Shown here piece by piece: positions 25,881 through 34,882 of a DNA stretch of 42,383 nt. Source of the DNA: Siminovitchia terrae (GTDB taxonomy: Bacteria > Bacillota > Bacilli > Bacillales > Bacillaceae_C); contig NZ_QYTW02000038.1 in assembly GCF_003605405.2 (NCBI RefSeq), positions 1 through 42,383 on the forward strand, read 5' to 3'. The notes under the pieces are model-generated. The model did not search any database, was not told the DNA's origin, and saw nothing but the letters and a program-made list of their open reading frames with translations. Every line of letters starts with the position of its first letter. The first letter of the stretch is position 1. A program made the translations under genes and the position numbers.

Positions 25881-26063
25881 ATGGTGCAGGTCAAGTTGTT
25901 CGATTGCGAACATGAACAGGACCTTGAGGAAGAAATCAACCGGTTTTTAAGCGACCTAGAACACAAACAGGTGGTTGACATTAAGTATAACATTGCCGCC
26001 CTGAGGGAAGCGGAAGATGAACAAATATACTGTTTCAGTGCCATGGTTATGTATATTAAATAG
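25881..26063 (+). CDS. cse60: Sporulation protein Cse60 (DUF2758)
   Basis: A 60-aa protein that matches Cse60, a small sigma-E-dependent sporulation protein. The family landmarks are VKLFDCEHEQDLEEEINRFL at the N-terminus and the terminal EQIYCFSAMVMYIK. Function is unknown. ATG 25881 is preceded by GAGAGGTG 8 bases upstream; the frame could extend to 25806 but without family similarity. A terminator (26062-26096) follows directly. Confidence 0.88.
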   Translation: MVQVKLFDCEHEQDLEEEINRFLSDLEHKQVVDIKYNIAALREAEDEQIYCFSAMVMYIK

Positions 26064-26096
26064 AGGACTTCCGATTTTGGAAGCCCCTCTTTATTT
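26062..26096 (+). terminator. cse60 terminator
   Basis: AGAGGacTTCC and GGAAgcCCCTCT form a stem with a GATTTT loop, then TTATTTT. Confidence 0.8.
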
Positions 26097-26180
26097 TGAG
26101 TAAAGCAAGTAATGGAAAATTTTATCCAGATAAGTCTTTTACTATAAAGTTTTTCTGTCAAAACGATACAGCATATAAAA

Positions 26181-26303
26181 ATACTGTCCGAGGTCTGGAG
26201 AATACTATTCAGAATTTTTAAATACTATCCCAACTCCGGTAATATTGTCCAGAATTTCAAGAATACTATCCGTATACGAAGAAATACTGTCCGAAGTTAG
26301 GCA
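26181..26303. repeat. Degenerate 20-21-bp phased array, core AATACTRTCC
   Basis: Six units begin at 26181, 26202, 26222, 26242, 26263 and 26284 (spacing 21, 20, 20, 21, 21). Cores are AATACTGTCC, AATACTATTC, AATACTATCC, AATATTGTCC, AATACTATCC and AATACTGTCC; the intervening 10-11 bases vary. It lies between the convergent ends of cse60 and ytfP. No ORF and no inverted repeat dominate. Confidence 0.85.
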
Positions 26304-26310
26304 TATCCTC

Positions 26311-27576
26311 TTATTGTTTACAGTATTCTGCACTATTACTTCCAGCCAGTCGTCCAGTAACTAGGGCGGCGGTGATATTATACCCGCCAGTGTAGCCATA
26401 AATATCCAGTACTTCTCCACAAAAATAAAGTCCAGGCATCTTTTTGGATGCCATCGTTTTAGGCTCGATTTCTTTAATGGAAACGCCCCCGCCGGTCACA
26501 AATGCTTTATCCAGTGGCAATGTCCCGTTAACGGTGAAGCAGAATTGCTTGCATATTGTTGAAAAACTCCTTAGTTTTTCAGTTGAAACAGTTGAGCAAG
26601 GGGAGGACGGGTCAATGTTACTGCGTTCAAGCAAGAAAAGCAAATAGCGTTCTGGCAGCAGCCCTTTCAGCGAATTTTTGATTGCTTTCTTTGGCTCCTG
26701 TTTCATGTCTCCCTGTATTTTTTGAAAAAGCTCTTCCTGTCCCATTTCCGGCAGGGCATCAAGATGCATTATAACCTCTTTTAAATCCCATTTTTTCATT
26801 GCTTTTACAACAAACTGGCTGCATCGCAAAACCGCGGGTCCCGAAATGCCTAGATGTGTAAAAATCATATCCATCCTGTGTGTGATGATCGGTCTCCCTT
26901 TTGGATTCAGGACGCTGAGTGCGATTTCCCTTAAAGAGAGTCCTTGAAGAGTTTTTTCTTTGATAAAAGATTCATTGGAAGTGAGTGGTACTTCGGTCGG
27001 AAACAGCTCTGTGATTGTATGGCCGGCCTTTTTGGCCCATGGATAGCCGTCACCTGTAGAGCCAGTCTGTGGAACGGACTTTCCTCCAACAGCAATAACG
27101 ACGGTGCGGCCTTCTATTGTTTCGCCATTTTCAAGCAAAACACCTGCTGTTCGGCCTTGATCAAACAGAACGTCTTGAACAGGGCAGCTTGTTCGGACTT
27201 TGACGCCAAGGTCATTCATATATGACAAAAGGGCATCAACAACGGATTGCGCCTGGTTTGAAACAGGAAACATCCGCCCGTGATCTTCTTCCTTGAGCTC
27301 AATTCCGAGATTTTCAAAGAAACGGATAATATCCTCATTATTAAAGACAGAAAACGCTCCATATAAAAAACGTCCATTTCCTGGGATATGGCGGATGATT
27401 TCATCAATCGGAAGCCGGTTGGTTACATTACATCTTCCGCCTCCAGAGATCGCAAGCTTTCTGCCTAATTTATTTCCCTTATCGATCAGCAGGACGCTTC
27501 CTTTTTTCTCAGCCGCAGCAATAGCTGCCATCAACCCAGAGGGCCCCCCGCCGATGACAATGACATCATAAATCAT
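26311..27576 (-). CDS. ytfP: HI0933-family FAD flavoprotein YtfP
   Basis: A 421-aa NAD(P)/FAD-dependent oxidoreductase-like protein of the HI0933/BaiN family. It shows the N-terminal FAD dinucleotide motif [14 protein letters not shown], the diagnostic [16 protein letters not shown] block around residues 36-51, and the C-terminal [17 protein letters not shown] block. Reaction unknown in Bacillus. ATG 27576 has AAGGTG 9 bases upstream; a TTG four codons earlier sits on that site. It is convergent with cse60. Confidence 0.88.
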   Translation of the reverse strand: MIYDVIVIGGGPSGLMAAIAAAEKKGSVLLIDKGNKLGRKLAISGGGRCNVTNRLPIDEIIRHIPGNGRFLYGAFSVFNNEDIIRFFENLGIELKEEDHGRMFPVSNQAQSVVDALLSYMNDLGVKVRTSCPVQDVLFDQGRTAGVLLENGETIEGRTVVIAVGGKSVPQTGSTGDGYPWAKKAGHTITELFPTEVPLTSNESFIKEKTLQGLSLREIALSVLNPKGRPIITHRMDMIFTHLGISGPAVLRCSQFVVKAMKKWDLKEVIMHLDALPEMGQEELFQKIQGDMKQEPKKAIKNSLKGLLPERYLLFLLERSNIDPSSPCSTVSTEKLRSFSTICKQFCFTVNGTLPLDKAFVTGGGVSIKEIEPKTMASKKMPGLYFCGEVLDIYGYTGGYNITAALVTGRLAGSNSAEYCKQ

Positions 27577-27999
27577 TTCATTCAACACCTTAATTTGCTT
27601 TTAATCACTTCATTTTAAAATGCTGTTTATGTAAAAGCAAATACATACTACGAGAATTTAATAGAAGGAGTGATTATTTAAAAAGATGTTCATTATTCCT
27701 CAATCACTTTATCATCATATTAATTGAAAACGGTGAAAAAATTCGGTGATAGGGGAAGAGAGCCATTTTTCGAACTCTATAATAATCATAGAATGCTCAC
27801 AATTGGACAATTTTACGAAAATAGAGCATAACCGTACATGGGAATTGAGTTGAATGGGAATTGTAGAACAAACCGGTGCATTGTCAAAAGCAGTCGTTAA
27901 CTGTAAACTAGTACAGGGGAGTTTTATCGAGTGTGTTTCCGAATACATACGGAATCGGATATTCCTTTAAAAATAAACATACGGAGAGTCAGAGATTGA
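27577..27999. other. 423-bp gap without a recognised gene
   Basis: Contains the divergent upstream regions of ytfP and ytgP. A small inverted repeat TTCCG/CGGAA is near 27930-27950. A 38-codon frame beginning at 27854 (ATGGGAATTG) has a poor ribosome binding site and no similarity I recognise. I see no RNA element. Confidence 0.5.
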
Positions 28000-29622
28000 A
28001 TGTCATCTAAATTAATTCGAGGAACCTTTATATTAACGCTTGGCACCATCTTATCCAAAGTTTTGGGACTTATATATGTTATCCCATTTTATAAAATCAT
28101 CGGCGGGGCTGAACAAGCTGCTTTGTATCAGTTCGGATATGTGCCGTATACAATTTTTATTAGCATTGCGACAGCAGGAATCCCGCTTGCCGTTTCGAAA
28201 TATATCTCAAAATATAATACGCTTGAAGAGTATGCGGTGGGCCGAAAGTTATTTCGTTCCGGCATCTATGTCATGCTTGCTACGGGGATTGTGTCTTTTT
28301 TGGCAATGTATGGGCTTGCTCCATGGCTGGCAGAGCTTGTATTAAAAGGTGTAGATACAAAACACAGTTATACTGCTGCTGATGTTGCGACTGTCATCAG
28401 GGCTGTCAGCTTTGCATTGCTGATCATTCCTGTCATGAGTTTGATCAGAGGTTTTTTCCAAGGTCATCAATCAATGGGACCGTCAGCCGTGTCAACCGTT
28501 TTAGAGCAGTTGGCCAGGATTATCTTTCTTTTAGCTGGTGCATTTATTGTTCTGTATGTATTGAAAGGAAATATTGTCACGGCCATCAGTGTCGCGACTT
28601 TTGCGGCTTTCATCGGTGGTCTGGCAAGTCTGCTTGTTCTATTATGGTATTGGTATAAGCGGAAGCCGGGGCTTGACGAGCTTCTAAAAAAAGATAAGGG
28701 CACAATGGATGTTTCATTGCCTGAAATGTACAAGGAAATTGTTGTATATGCTTTTCCTTTCGTAATGGTTGGCATCGCCAATCCGCTTTTTCAGTTTATT
28801 GACCAAATTACTTTTACAAGGGCGATGGCGGAAGCAGGGAAGGCTGCAGGAGCATTGGATGCATTGGGGATATTGAATATGACGACACACAAGCTTGTCA
28901 TCATTCCAGTTTCATTGGCAACCGCTTTTGCTCTTACAATCGTACCTCTCGTAACGGAGTCTTATGTGAAAAAAGATAAAACATTGATGTTTCGCCAGTT
29001 GGATCAGACGTTCCAGGTATTGTTATTCATTACGATGCCGGCAGCAATAGGACTTGCCCTTTTAGCGGAACCGATGTACACCATGTTTTATGAATTCGAT
29101 GAATTTGGAGCTCAGGTGCTCCGCATATATGCGCCGGTGGCCATTCTGTTTGCGCTGTACTCTGTAACTGCAGCGATCCTGCAGGGGATTAATGAACAGC
29201 GGTTTACAGTTTTGAGCCTATTGACCGGAATACTTGTCAAATTGACATTTAATATTCCGTTAATCAAGCTTTTTGCCACGGAGGGAGCTATTTATGCAAC
29301 CGCACTCGGGTATGGTGTAGCCATTGTAATCAATATAATCGTCATTAAAAAATTCGCTTATTATCCATTCAAGCTCGTTTATAGAAGAACCTTGCTCATC
29401 GTTATTTTTAACGTGATGATGGCAATCCCTGTATATGTTATCTATAAAGGCTTATTATTGTTCTTGACGCCGGAATCTACTTTTCAATCTATTATCATTA
29501 TTGTGGTTTGTGCCGGGGCTGGTGGAATCATTTACGCTTTTCTCGGTTTAAAATCGGGGCTGGCCGACAGACTGTTTGGTTCGAAGCTTCAAAAGTTCAA
29601 GCAAAAGCTGCGAATCTCGTAA
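28000..29622 (+). CDS. ytgP: Lipid II flippase / polysaccharide export protein, MurJ-like YtgP
   Basis: A 540-aa polytopic membrane protein of the MOP exporter superfamily (MATE/SpoVB-like), with about 14 hydrophobic segments. It begins MSSKLIRGTFILTLGTILSK and carries the family's GxxxAxxxFIxxY-type features, matching B. subtilis YtgP, which serves as a MurJ-type flippase of the peptidoglycan precursor lipid II. GGAGAG lies about 11 bases before the ATG. It is monocistronic, with a terminator right after the stop. Confidence 0.88.
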   Translation: MSSKLIRGTFILTLGTILSKVLGLIYVIPFYKIIGGAEQAALYQFGYVPYTIFISIATAGIPLAVSKYISKYNTLEEYAVGRKLFRSGIYVMLATGIVSFLAMYGLAPWLAELVLKGVDTKHSYTAADVATVIRAVSFALLIIPVMSLIRGFFQGHQSMGPSAVSTVLEQLARIIFLLAGAFIVLYVLKGNIVTAISVATFAAFIGGLASLLVLLWYWYKRKPGLDELLKKDKGTMDVSLPEMYKEIVVYAFPFVMVGIANPLFQFIDQITFTRAMAEAGKAAGALDALGILNMTTHKLVIIPVSLATAFALTIVPLVTESYVKKDKTLMFRQLDQTFQVLLFITMPAAIGLALLAEPMYTMFYEFDEFGAQVLRIYAPVAILFALYSVTAAILQGINEQRFTVLSLLTGILVKLTFNIPLIKLFATEGAIYATALGYGVAIVINIIVIKKFAYYPFKLVYRRTLLIVIFNVMMAIPVYVIYKGLLLFLTPESTFQSIIIIVVCAGAGGIIYAFLGLKSGLADRLFGSKLQKFKQKLRIS

Positions 29623-29632
29623 CGAATAAAAG

Positions 29633-29663
29633 AAAGAGGCTGCGGGGGAGCGCCTCTTTTTTT
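29633..29663 (+). terminator. ytgP terminator
   Basis: GAAAGAGGC and GCCTCTTTTTTTC form a stem around a G-rich loop just behind the ytgP stop. It also stands at the 3' end of the convergent gene at 29670. Confidence 0.85.
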
Positions 29664-29669
29664 CATATT

Positions 29670-29987
29670 TTAACCATAGTATCCGGAGTGATCGGGAAGA
29701 TCGTAATAATCAGGCCGGGTGTATCCTAATTGTCTTTCAATTCTAGAGACACGCCGGTCTAATCTTTCCATTTGCCTTTCAAGCTGGCTAATTCTTCGAT
29801 CTATGCCGCCACCGCCACCGCTGCCTCCTCCGGGAAAGCCTTGATATCCGGGAGGAAATTGCTGAGGTACTCCACCTTGCTGTTCGGCAAGCTGAGGATG
29901 AAACTCCATTGGCTGCTGCAAGCTCCCCATTGGCATAGGCATTTGCTGCATTCCCATCGGAGGCTGCTGCCGGTAATCAATAAACAT
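29670..29987 (-). CDS. Small Met/Pro/Gln/Gly-rich protein with C-terminal coiled coil
   Basis: A 105-aa protein of unknown function. The N-terminal half is low complexity (PMGMQQMPMPMG, QQPMEF, GGSGGGGG), and residues ~65-92 form a short heptad-type helix, DRRISQLERQMERLDRRVSR, ending in tyrosine-rich DYYDLPDHSGYYG. This composition recalls spore-coat-type proteins, but I do not recognise a family. ATG 29987 has GGAG 8 bases upstream. It is convergent with ytgP. Coat association is only a guess. Confidence 0.65.
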   Translation of the reverse strand: MFIDYRQQPPMGMQQMPMPMGSLQQPMEFHPQLAEQQGGVPQQFPPGYQGFPGGGSGGGGGIDRRISQLERQMERLDRRVSRIERQLGYTRPDYYDLPDHSGYYG

Positions 29988-30108
29988 TTTTTTCACTCCA
30001 ATCTTTTCATTCCTGCATCAATAGCCTATGTAATTGTGACAAAAGCGTGTAGACAAACGCCTATTGTATATTCCTTTCAAATATGAATCCTAGGTGGAGG
30101 TAAAAAAA

Positions 30109-30834
30109 ATGAGAATCGATAAATTACTAGCCAATATGGGTTATGGAAGCCGTAAGGACGTAAAGAAATTCCTTAAGAGCGGGAGAGTTACTGTTAACGG
30201 TGAATCTGTAAAAGATGGAAAATTTCATGTAAGTCCTGAAGAGGATACTATTGAGGTTTTAGGGGAAGAGGTACATTATAAGGAATTTATTTATCTTATG
30301 ATGAACAAACCGCCAGGAGTCATTTCTGCCACGGAAGACCTAAGGGATCAGACCGTGATTGATTTGCTGAATGAGGAGGACGCTATTTTCAATCCTTTTC
30401 CAGTGGGACGATTGGACAAGGATACAGAGGGGCTCCTGCTTTTGACAAATAACGGCCAATTGGCTCATCAGTTATTATCGCCTAAAAAAGATGTGCCCAA
30501 AACGTATTTTGCTGTTATTGATTCTGTCGTAACTTCAGAAGATGTGGAAGCTTTCATAAAAGGTGTGACATTGGATGACGGATATAAGACGAAGCCAGGA
30601 AAGCTAGAAATTATCAAATCCGGAACGTATTCGGATATTGAGCTGACGATTACAGAAGGAAAATTTCATCAAGTAAAGAGGATGTTTGAAGCGGTAGGAA
30701 AAAGAGTGATTTATTTAAAGCGTCTGTCTATGGGACCGCTTAAGTTAGACGAAAATCTGGATCTTGGGGAATATCGCGAATTGACGGATAAGGAAGTCCA
30801 AGTAATAAAGAATTACTTGGAAGAACAAAAATGA
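30109..30834 (+). CDS. rsuA: 16S rRNA pseudouridine synthase RsuA
   Basis: Converts a uridine (position 516 in E. coli numbering) of 16S rRNA to pseudouridine. The 241-aa protein has an N-terminal S4 RNA-binding domain (about residues 1-55) and a catalytic domain whose GRLDKDTEG motif puts the nucleophilic Asp at 103, plus the LSPKKDVPKTYFAVI and GKFHQVKRMF motifs. ATG 30109 follows GGAGG by 9 bases; the upstream GTG overlaps this site. A terminator follows the gene. Confidence 0.93.
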   Translation: MRIDKLLANMGYGSRKDVKKFLKSGRVTVNGESVKDGKFHVSPEEDTIEVLGEEVHYKEFIYLMMNKPPGVISATEDLRDQTVIDLLNEEDAIFNPFPVGRLDKDTEGLLLLTNNGQLAHQLLSPKKDVPKTYFAVIDSVVTSEDVEAFIKGVTLDDGYKTKPGKLEIIKSGTYSDIELTITEGKFHQVKRMFEAVGKRVIYLKRLSMGPLKLDENLDLGEYRELTDKEVQVIKNYLEEQK

Positions 30835-30844
30835 TAGATGCAGA

Positions 30845-30886
30845 AAAAGCCGCTTGTTTTCCTAAAAGGATAAACAGGCGGCTTTT
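30845..30886 (+). terminator. rsuA terminator
   Basis: AAAAGCCGC and GCGGCTTTT with inner GTTT/AAAC pairing, just past the stop. Confidence 0.9.
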
Positions 30887-30948
30887 AAAAATGGTTTTAT
30901 AAGACTTGTCTTTTGTCGGGGCTGACCAAGGCGCCTCCGCTTTTCTAT

Positions 30949-31170
30949 TTACGATGTTATTTTGACTTTTTTCTCTGTTGTTGTCCACTTCCCGCGGCGC
31001 GGGCTACTGATCAGGTCATTGTATTCTAACACATTCAAATCTCTTTGAATGGTGCGAGGTGTACTTCCGAATGCATCTGCAAGTTCCTTTGTTGAAACTG
31101 TACCGTTCTCTTTGATGTATAAGTATACATCTTTGATTCTGGTGAGCATTCTGTTCGTCGACGGCTTCAA
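30949..31170 (-). CDS. ytzE: DeoR-family HTH protein YtzE
   Basis: A 73-aa protein consisting almost only of a winged helix-turn-helix of the DeoR type: DVYLYIKENGTVSTKELADAF, then GSTPRTIQRDLNVLEYNDLI. No effector domain follows, so it is a stand-alone DNA-binding domain like B. subtilis YtzE (72 aa). TTG start with GAGGGAG upstream. Divergent from ythP across a 340-bp gap. Targets unknown. Confidence 0.85.
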   Translation of the reverse strand: MKPSTNRMLTRIKDVYLYIKENGTVSTKELADAFGSTPRTIQRDLNVLEYNDLISSPRRGKWTTTEKKVKITS

Positions 31171-31510
31171 AAAACCACTCCCTCATCTTAAAATTCCTTG
31201 GCAGAGGATGCGGACTGCTTTATGCCTTTACGATATTAGGCTGTTGATAGCGCAATTCCAGAGGACAACTCCTTTTCAAAACTAGCTTTTAAATTTTCTG
31301 CATTTCGAGACTGAAATGTCAGACACTTTTATTCTAACTCATTAGTTTGTATTTTTAAAGCATAATATCTAACTTGGAAGAAAAAGGTTAAATCATGTCG
31401 AATGTATAAGTCTAAGGGTCTTTATATTATTCCCTTTCAAATCAAGTTTGAAACTTCTTAGCAGTTAAATCGTATGGAGAAATAGTGAAATAGAAAGGAA
31501 TGAAGCTGTT
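31171..31510. other. 340-bp gap between ytzE and ythP
   Basis: AT-rich in its right half, with several weak -10-like hexamers (for example CATAAT near 31360) but no well-spaced promoter. No ORF or RNA element is recognised. Presumably it holds the divergent promoters of ytzE and ythPQ. Confidence 0.45.
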
Positions 31511-32215
31511 TTGCCAATATTGACAGTGGATATTAATAAAGCTGGGTATAAAGCTCAGGAGCCGGTGATTTCTCAAGTTGGGTTTAAGCTGGAGCGTTCC
31601 TCTCTTACAGGAATGATTGGAGCGAACGGAGCTGGAAAAAGTACGACCATCAAAGCGATTCTTCAGGAGCTGCCTTTCGTTGAAGGCAATGTCGCGAGAA
31701 AAGATGGAACTTCCTATTCATACATACCTGAAAGACCTATTTTTTATGATGAACTGACGCTTTGGGAGCATTTTGAGTTTGTCGCTGCCGTTGAACAATT
31801 GAGTGAAGGACATTTATCATATGCTAAATCTTTATTGGAAAAATTCCGCCTGGCAGACAGAATCCATGAGTTTCCTTCCACTTTTTCAAAAGGGATGCAG
31901 CAAAAGGGAATGATTTCGCTTGCTCTATTTACAAAGCCCGATCTTTTAATTATTGATGAACCATTTATGGGGCTTGATCCAGGTTCAACTAAAATGTTGC
32001 TTGATATGCTTGATGAAGAAAAAAAGAAAGGAACAGGGATACTTATGTGTACTCATATTCTTGATACAGCTCAGCGGATATGCGATTCTTTTATCGTTAT
32101 TGAACAAGGGACAGTCAGGGCTTGCGGTACGCTGGATGAGGTGCTCGCAAAGTGTGGAGCTGAAGACGGAAGTCTGTATTCCTGCATAGACATGGCGGAT
32201 GGGGACAATGAATAG
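31511..32215 (+). CDS. ythP: ABC transporter ATP-binding protein YthP (EcsA-like)
   Basis: A 234-aa ABC ATPase. Walker A is GANGAGKST (residues 37-45), the signature appears as FSKGMQQKG instead of the usual LSGGQ, Walker B is LLIIDEP and the H-loop is CTHIL. The altered signature is typical of the EcsA/YthP subgroup. It pairs with the overlapping permease gene. It starts with TTG, with GGAATGAAG upstream. Substrate unknown; the group is related to EcsAB, which affects secretion and regulation. Confidence 0.88.
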   Translation: MPILTVDINKAGYKAQEPVISQVGFKLERSSLTGMIGANGAGKSTTIKAILQELPFVEGNVARKDGTSYSYIPERPIFYDELTLWEHFEFVAAVEQLSEGHLSYAKSLLEKFRLADRIHEFPSTFSKGMQQKGMISLALFTKPDLLIIDEPFMGLDPGSTKMLLDMLDEEKKKGTGILMCTHILDTAQRICDSFIVIEQGTVRACGTLDEVLAKCGAEDGSLYSCIDMADGDNE

Positions 32216-33386
32216 CAGTCGGCTTCTATTTCATAGAATGAGGGAAAATTGGAATTATAAGTATAAGATTATCAAAACCGTTATCGATTGGACGATTCTC
32301 ATCTATCTTGTCGTTCCAGCAGCTGCCATTACCATTTTTGTGTATCGCTCTTGGTGGATTGACCCACCCGCCTGGATTGCATCCGTGCCATTTCCGCTTT
32401 TATTCGCCATCTATTTCTTTTTGTTATGGGGAAGCTATTTTAAAACTTATATCAGAGAGGCAGACATTATATTTTTAAGAAAAAATGAAATGCTAATGCT
32501 TGGATTGAAACGTGGCGGCATCATTGTTTCATATTTGACTGAGGCTCTTTCAGCAGCTTTCTTAGCCGTACTTATTTCTCCACTTTGGATGATCCATTAT
32601 GGACTAAGTGTGAAACAACTTATTTTATTTTTCGGAATGTGGGTTTCCTTAAGGTGGCTCATTATGGCTGTGAATGGGAAGCTGAATGTGCATTTAAGGG
32701 GATGGCGAAGTCTTGTCAGAAGCATCCCTGTTGTAGTTGGTGCAGGAACCATATGGTGGCTCAGTTATAAGGCTCTTCAATCTAGCAGTCTGCTTTCGGT
32801 TTTCATTATCATTATATTGAATGGAACAGCATCTATGCTGCTTTTGAAAAAGCGTTTCACCTCCATACAAACCTTTGAGCAGGATCTTTCAATTGATGAG
32901 AAAGATAAAAACAAATATACCGAAATGATTTTCGGGCTGTCCATGGATATTGAAAAATTGCCGAAGCCAAAACCAATCCGTAAAAGCCCAAGGCTTTATT
33001 CGAAGTCAAACAGGATATTTAAAACTCGATCCCCAAGAAACGGTTTCTTGGAGTTGTTCATTAAAGCCTCAACTCGCGATACGGAATATGTTCGGGGATA
33101 TTTTCAGGTCCTCGGTATTACTGCAGTAGCAATCTTTTTTTCACCTCCTATATGGTTAAAAATCACGATTGGCGCAGTTGGAGTTTTTTTTCTGATCGTT
33201 TGGATTGGCAGCGTTTGGTATAAATTGATCGGCGGCCATCCGTTCACGAAGAAATATTCTGGAAAAGAGGGTTATATAAAGGGAAAACAGATTGTTACAG
33301 TAGTGCTGTTGATTCCTTTTGTCATCATATGTTTTTTAAATGTATGGATTCTCCCGTGGATTCGCAGTCTCTTTCTCTTTTTCTGA
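32199..33386 (+). CDS. ythQ: ABC transporter permease YthQ (EcsB-like)
   Basis: A 395-aa membrane protein with about 6-8 hydrophobic segments, in the EcsB permease family. It overlaps ythP by 17 bases, a strong sign of translational coupling. The charged middle section (about residues 220-290) between two blocks of membrane helices is family-typical. The start is ATG 32199 or 32208; neither has a strong separate ribosome binding site because they lie in the ythP tail. Function: exporter partner of YthP. Confidence 0.85.
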   Translation: MGTMNSSRLLFHRMRENWNYKYKIIKTVIDWTILIYLVVPAAAITIFVYRSWWIDPPAWIASVPFPLLFAIYFFLLWGSYFKTYIREADIIFLRKNEMLMLGLKRGGIIVSYLTEALSAAFLAVLISPLWMIHYGLSVKQLILFFGMWVSLRWLIMAVNGKLNVHLRGWRSLVRSIPVVVGAGTIWWLSYKALQSSSLLSVFIIIILNGTASMLLLKKRFTSIQTFEQDLSIDEKDKNKYTEMIFGLSMDIEKLPKPKPIRKSPRLYSKSNRIFKTRSPRNGFLELFIKASTRDTEYVRGYFQVLGITAVAIFFSPPIWLKITIGAVGVFFLIVWIGSVWYKLIGGHPFTKKYSGKEGYIKGKQIVTVVLLIPFVIICFLNVWILPWIRSLFLFF

Positions 33387-33442
33387 CCGGACAAAAAGTT
33401 GTACAATGGAAGAAGCGACAATAGACCAAAGGAGTTATGTGC

Positions 33443-34861
33443 ATGGCAAACATTGACTGGAAGGACGAAGTGGATAAACGAAAGAACGAACTGATCCGGG
33501 ATTTGCAAGGGCTGCTCCGGATAAAAAGCGTATTGAATGAACCTAAAAGCACCGAAGATGCCCCTTTAGGCATGGAAGTTAAGCAAGCATTGGAGTATAT
33601 GCTCGAGATTGGAGAAAGAGATGGTTTTACATCGAAGAATGTAGGGAACCTTGCCGGTCACCTGGAAATGGGAGCAGGAGATGGACTTATTGCAGCCTTA
33701 TGCCATGTAGATGTTGTTCCAGAAGGGGATGGCTGGTCTGTAGATCCGTTTGGCGGCGAAGTGAAAGATGGAAAAATCTTTGCCAGAGGTGCCATTGATG
33801 ATAAAGGGCCGACAATGGCAGCGTATTACGGAATGAAAATTGTTAATGAGTTGGGCCTTCCCATTGATAAACGGATTCGACTCATTATTGGAACGGATGA
33901 AGAAAGTAAATGGCGCTGTGTTGATCACTACTTTAAACATGAAGAAATGCCGGAAATGGGATTTGCGCCAGATGCCGACTTTCCAATTATCAATGCCGAA
34001 AAGGGTATTGCAGATTTTGATTTGAAACAAAAACGTGATTCACCAAAAGAGCATGGAGCTAAAATCACGCTCATTTCATTTTTTTCTGGAAGACGTTACA
34101 ATATGGTTCCGGACCATGCCCGGGCTGTTCTTGACATACAGTGTGATCAAACTGAGCTCCTGCAGTTATTTAATGATTTTAAATACAGACAGGATTTGAA
34201 TGGAAGCTATTATGTAGAGAGTGGATACCTCGTCTTAGAGCTGGAAGGCATTTCTGCTCACGGAATGGAGCCTGATAACGGGAAAAATGCCGGACTGCAT
34301 TTAGCCAATTTTCTTTCCACAATCAAGCTAGATAGAAAAGGGATGGACTTTGTCAATGTGGCTGTTCAATTCTTCTTTGAGGATTCCCGCGGCAGGGCGC
34401 TTGGGGTACGGCATAACGATGAAATGATTGGAGATTTAACGATTAATGTGGGCAAAATGACCTTCAATGATGAGGATGGCGGACGCTTCGGCTTGAATAT
34501 GCGGTACCCTGCTTCCTTCTTAATGGAAGAGGGAATGCAGAAAATCATGAAAAAGGCAGAAGAAGCCAATTTTGAAGTAACTAATGTATCCAATCTGCAG
34601 CCACATTATGTTCCAACAGATGATATTTTAATCCAAAAGCTCATAAAAGTTTATGAGGAGCAAACAAATGAGAAGGCAGAAATGCTTTCCATCAGTGGTG
34701 GGACGTATGCACGTTCATTGAAAACCGGGGTTGCCTTTGGCGCTTTGTTTCCGGGAAGACCTGATGTTGCACACCAGAAGGATGAATATATGGAAATCGA
34801 AGATCTTTTGAGAGCGACGGCCTTATATGCTCAGGCATTTTATGAGCTTGCACAAGATTAA
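33443..34861 (+). CDS. pepV: Dipeptidase PepV (M20 metallopeptidase)
   Basis: A 472-aa cytoplasmic dinuclear-zinc dipeptidase. The metal ligands are visible: His88-x-Asp90 in LCHVDVVPEGDGW, the bridging Asp in GAIDDKGP, Glu-Glu in TDEESKWRC, and the downstream Asp in FAPDADFP. The GRRYNMVPDHA stretch is PepV-typical. It cleaves a range of dipeptides. The ATG at 33443 gives an 8-base gap to AAAGGAG, better than the ATG six bases before it. Followed by dat 21 bases on, a linkage seen in other bacilli. Confidence 0.93.
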   Translation: MANIDWKDEVDKRKNELIRDLQGLLRIKSVLNEPKSTEDAPLGMEVKQALEYMLEIGERDGFTSKNVGNLAGHLEMGAGDGLIAALCHVDVVPEGDGWSVDPFGGEVKDGKIFARGAIDDKGPTMAAYYGMKIVNELGLPIDKRIRLIIGTDEESKWRCVDHYFKHEEMPEMGFAPDADFPIINAEKGIADFDLKQKRDSPKEHGAKITLISFFSGRRYNMVPDHARAVLDIQCDQTELLQLFNDFKYRQDLNGSYYVESGYLVLELEGISAHGMEPDNGKNAGLHLANFLSTIKLDRKGMDFVNVAVQFFFEDSRGRALGVRHNDEMIGDLTINVGKMTFNDEDGGRFGLNMRYPASFLMEEGMQKIMKKAEEANFEVTNVSNLQPHYVPTDDILIQKLIKVYEEQTNEKAEMLSISGGTYARSLKTGVAFGALFPGRPDVAHQKDEYMEIEDLLRATALYAQAFYELAQD

Positions 34862-34882
34862 GGAAGATGGGAGGAAGAAGTA

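Noticed and set aside
26181-26303. CRISPR array
   Set aside because: Conserved cores are only ~10 bp with a 20-21-bp period; there are no 24-37-bp repeats, no unique spacers of usual size and no cas genes.
27715-27948. 77-codon minus-strand frame
   Set aside because: No ribosome binding site, unconvincing composition and overlaps the probable ytgP promoter region.
27854-27970. 38-codon frame starting ATGGGAATTG in the ytfP-ytgP gap
   Set aside because: Weak ribosome binding site, no recognised similarity; likely chance. Kept only as a note.
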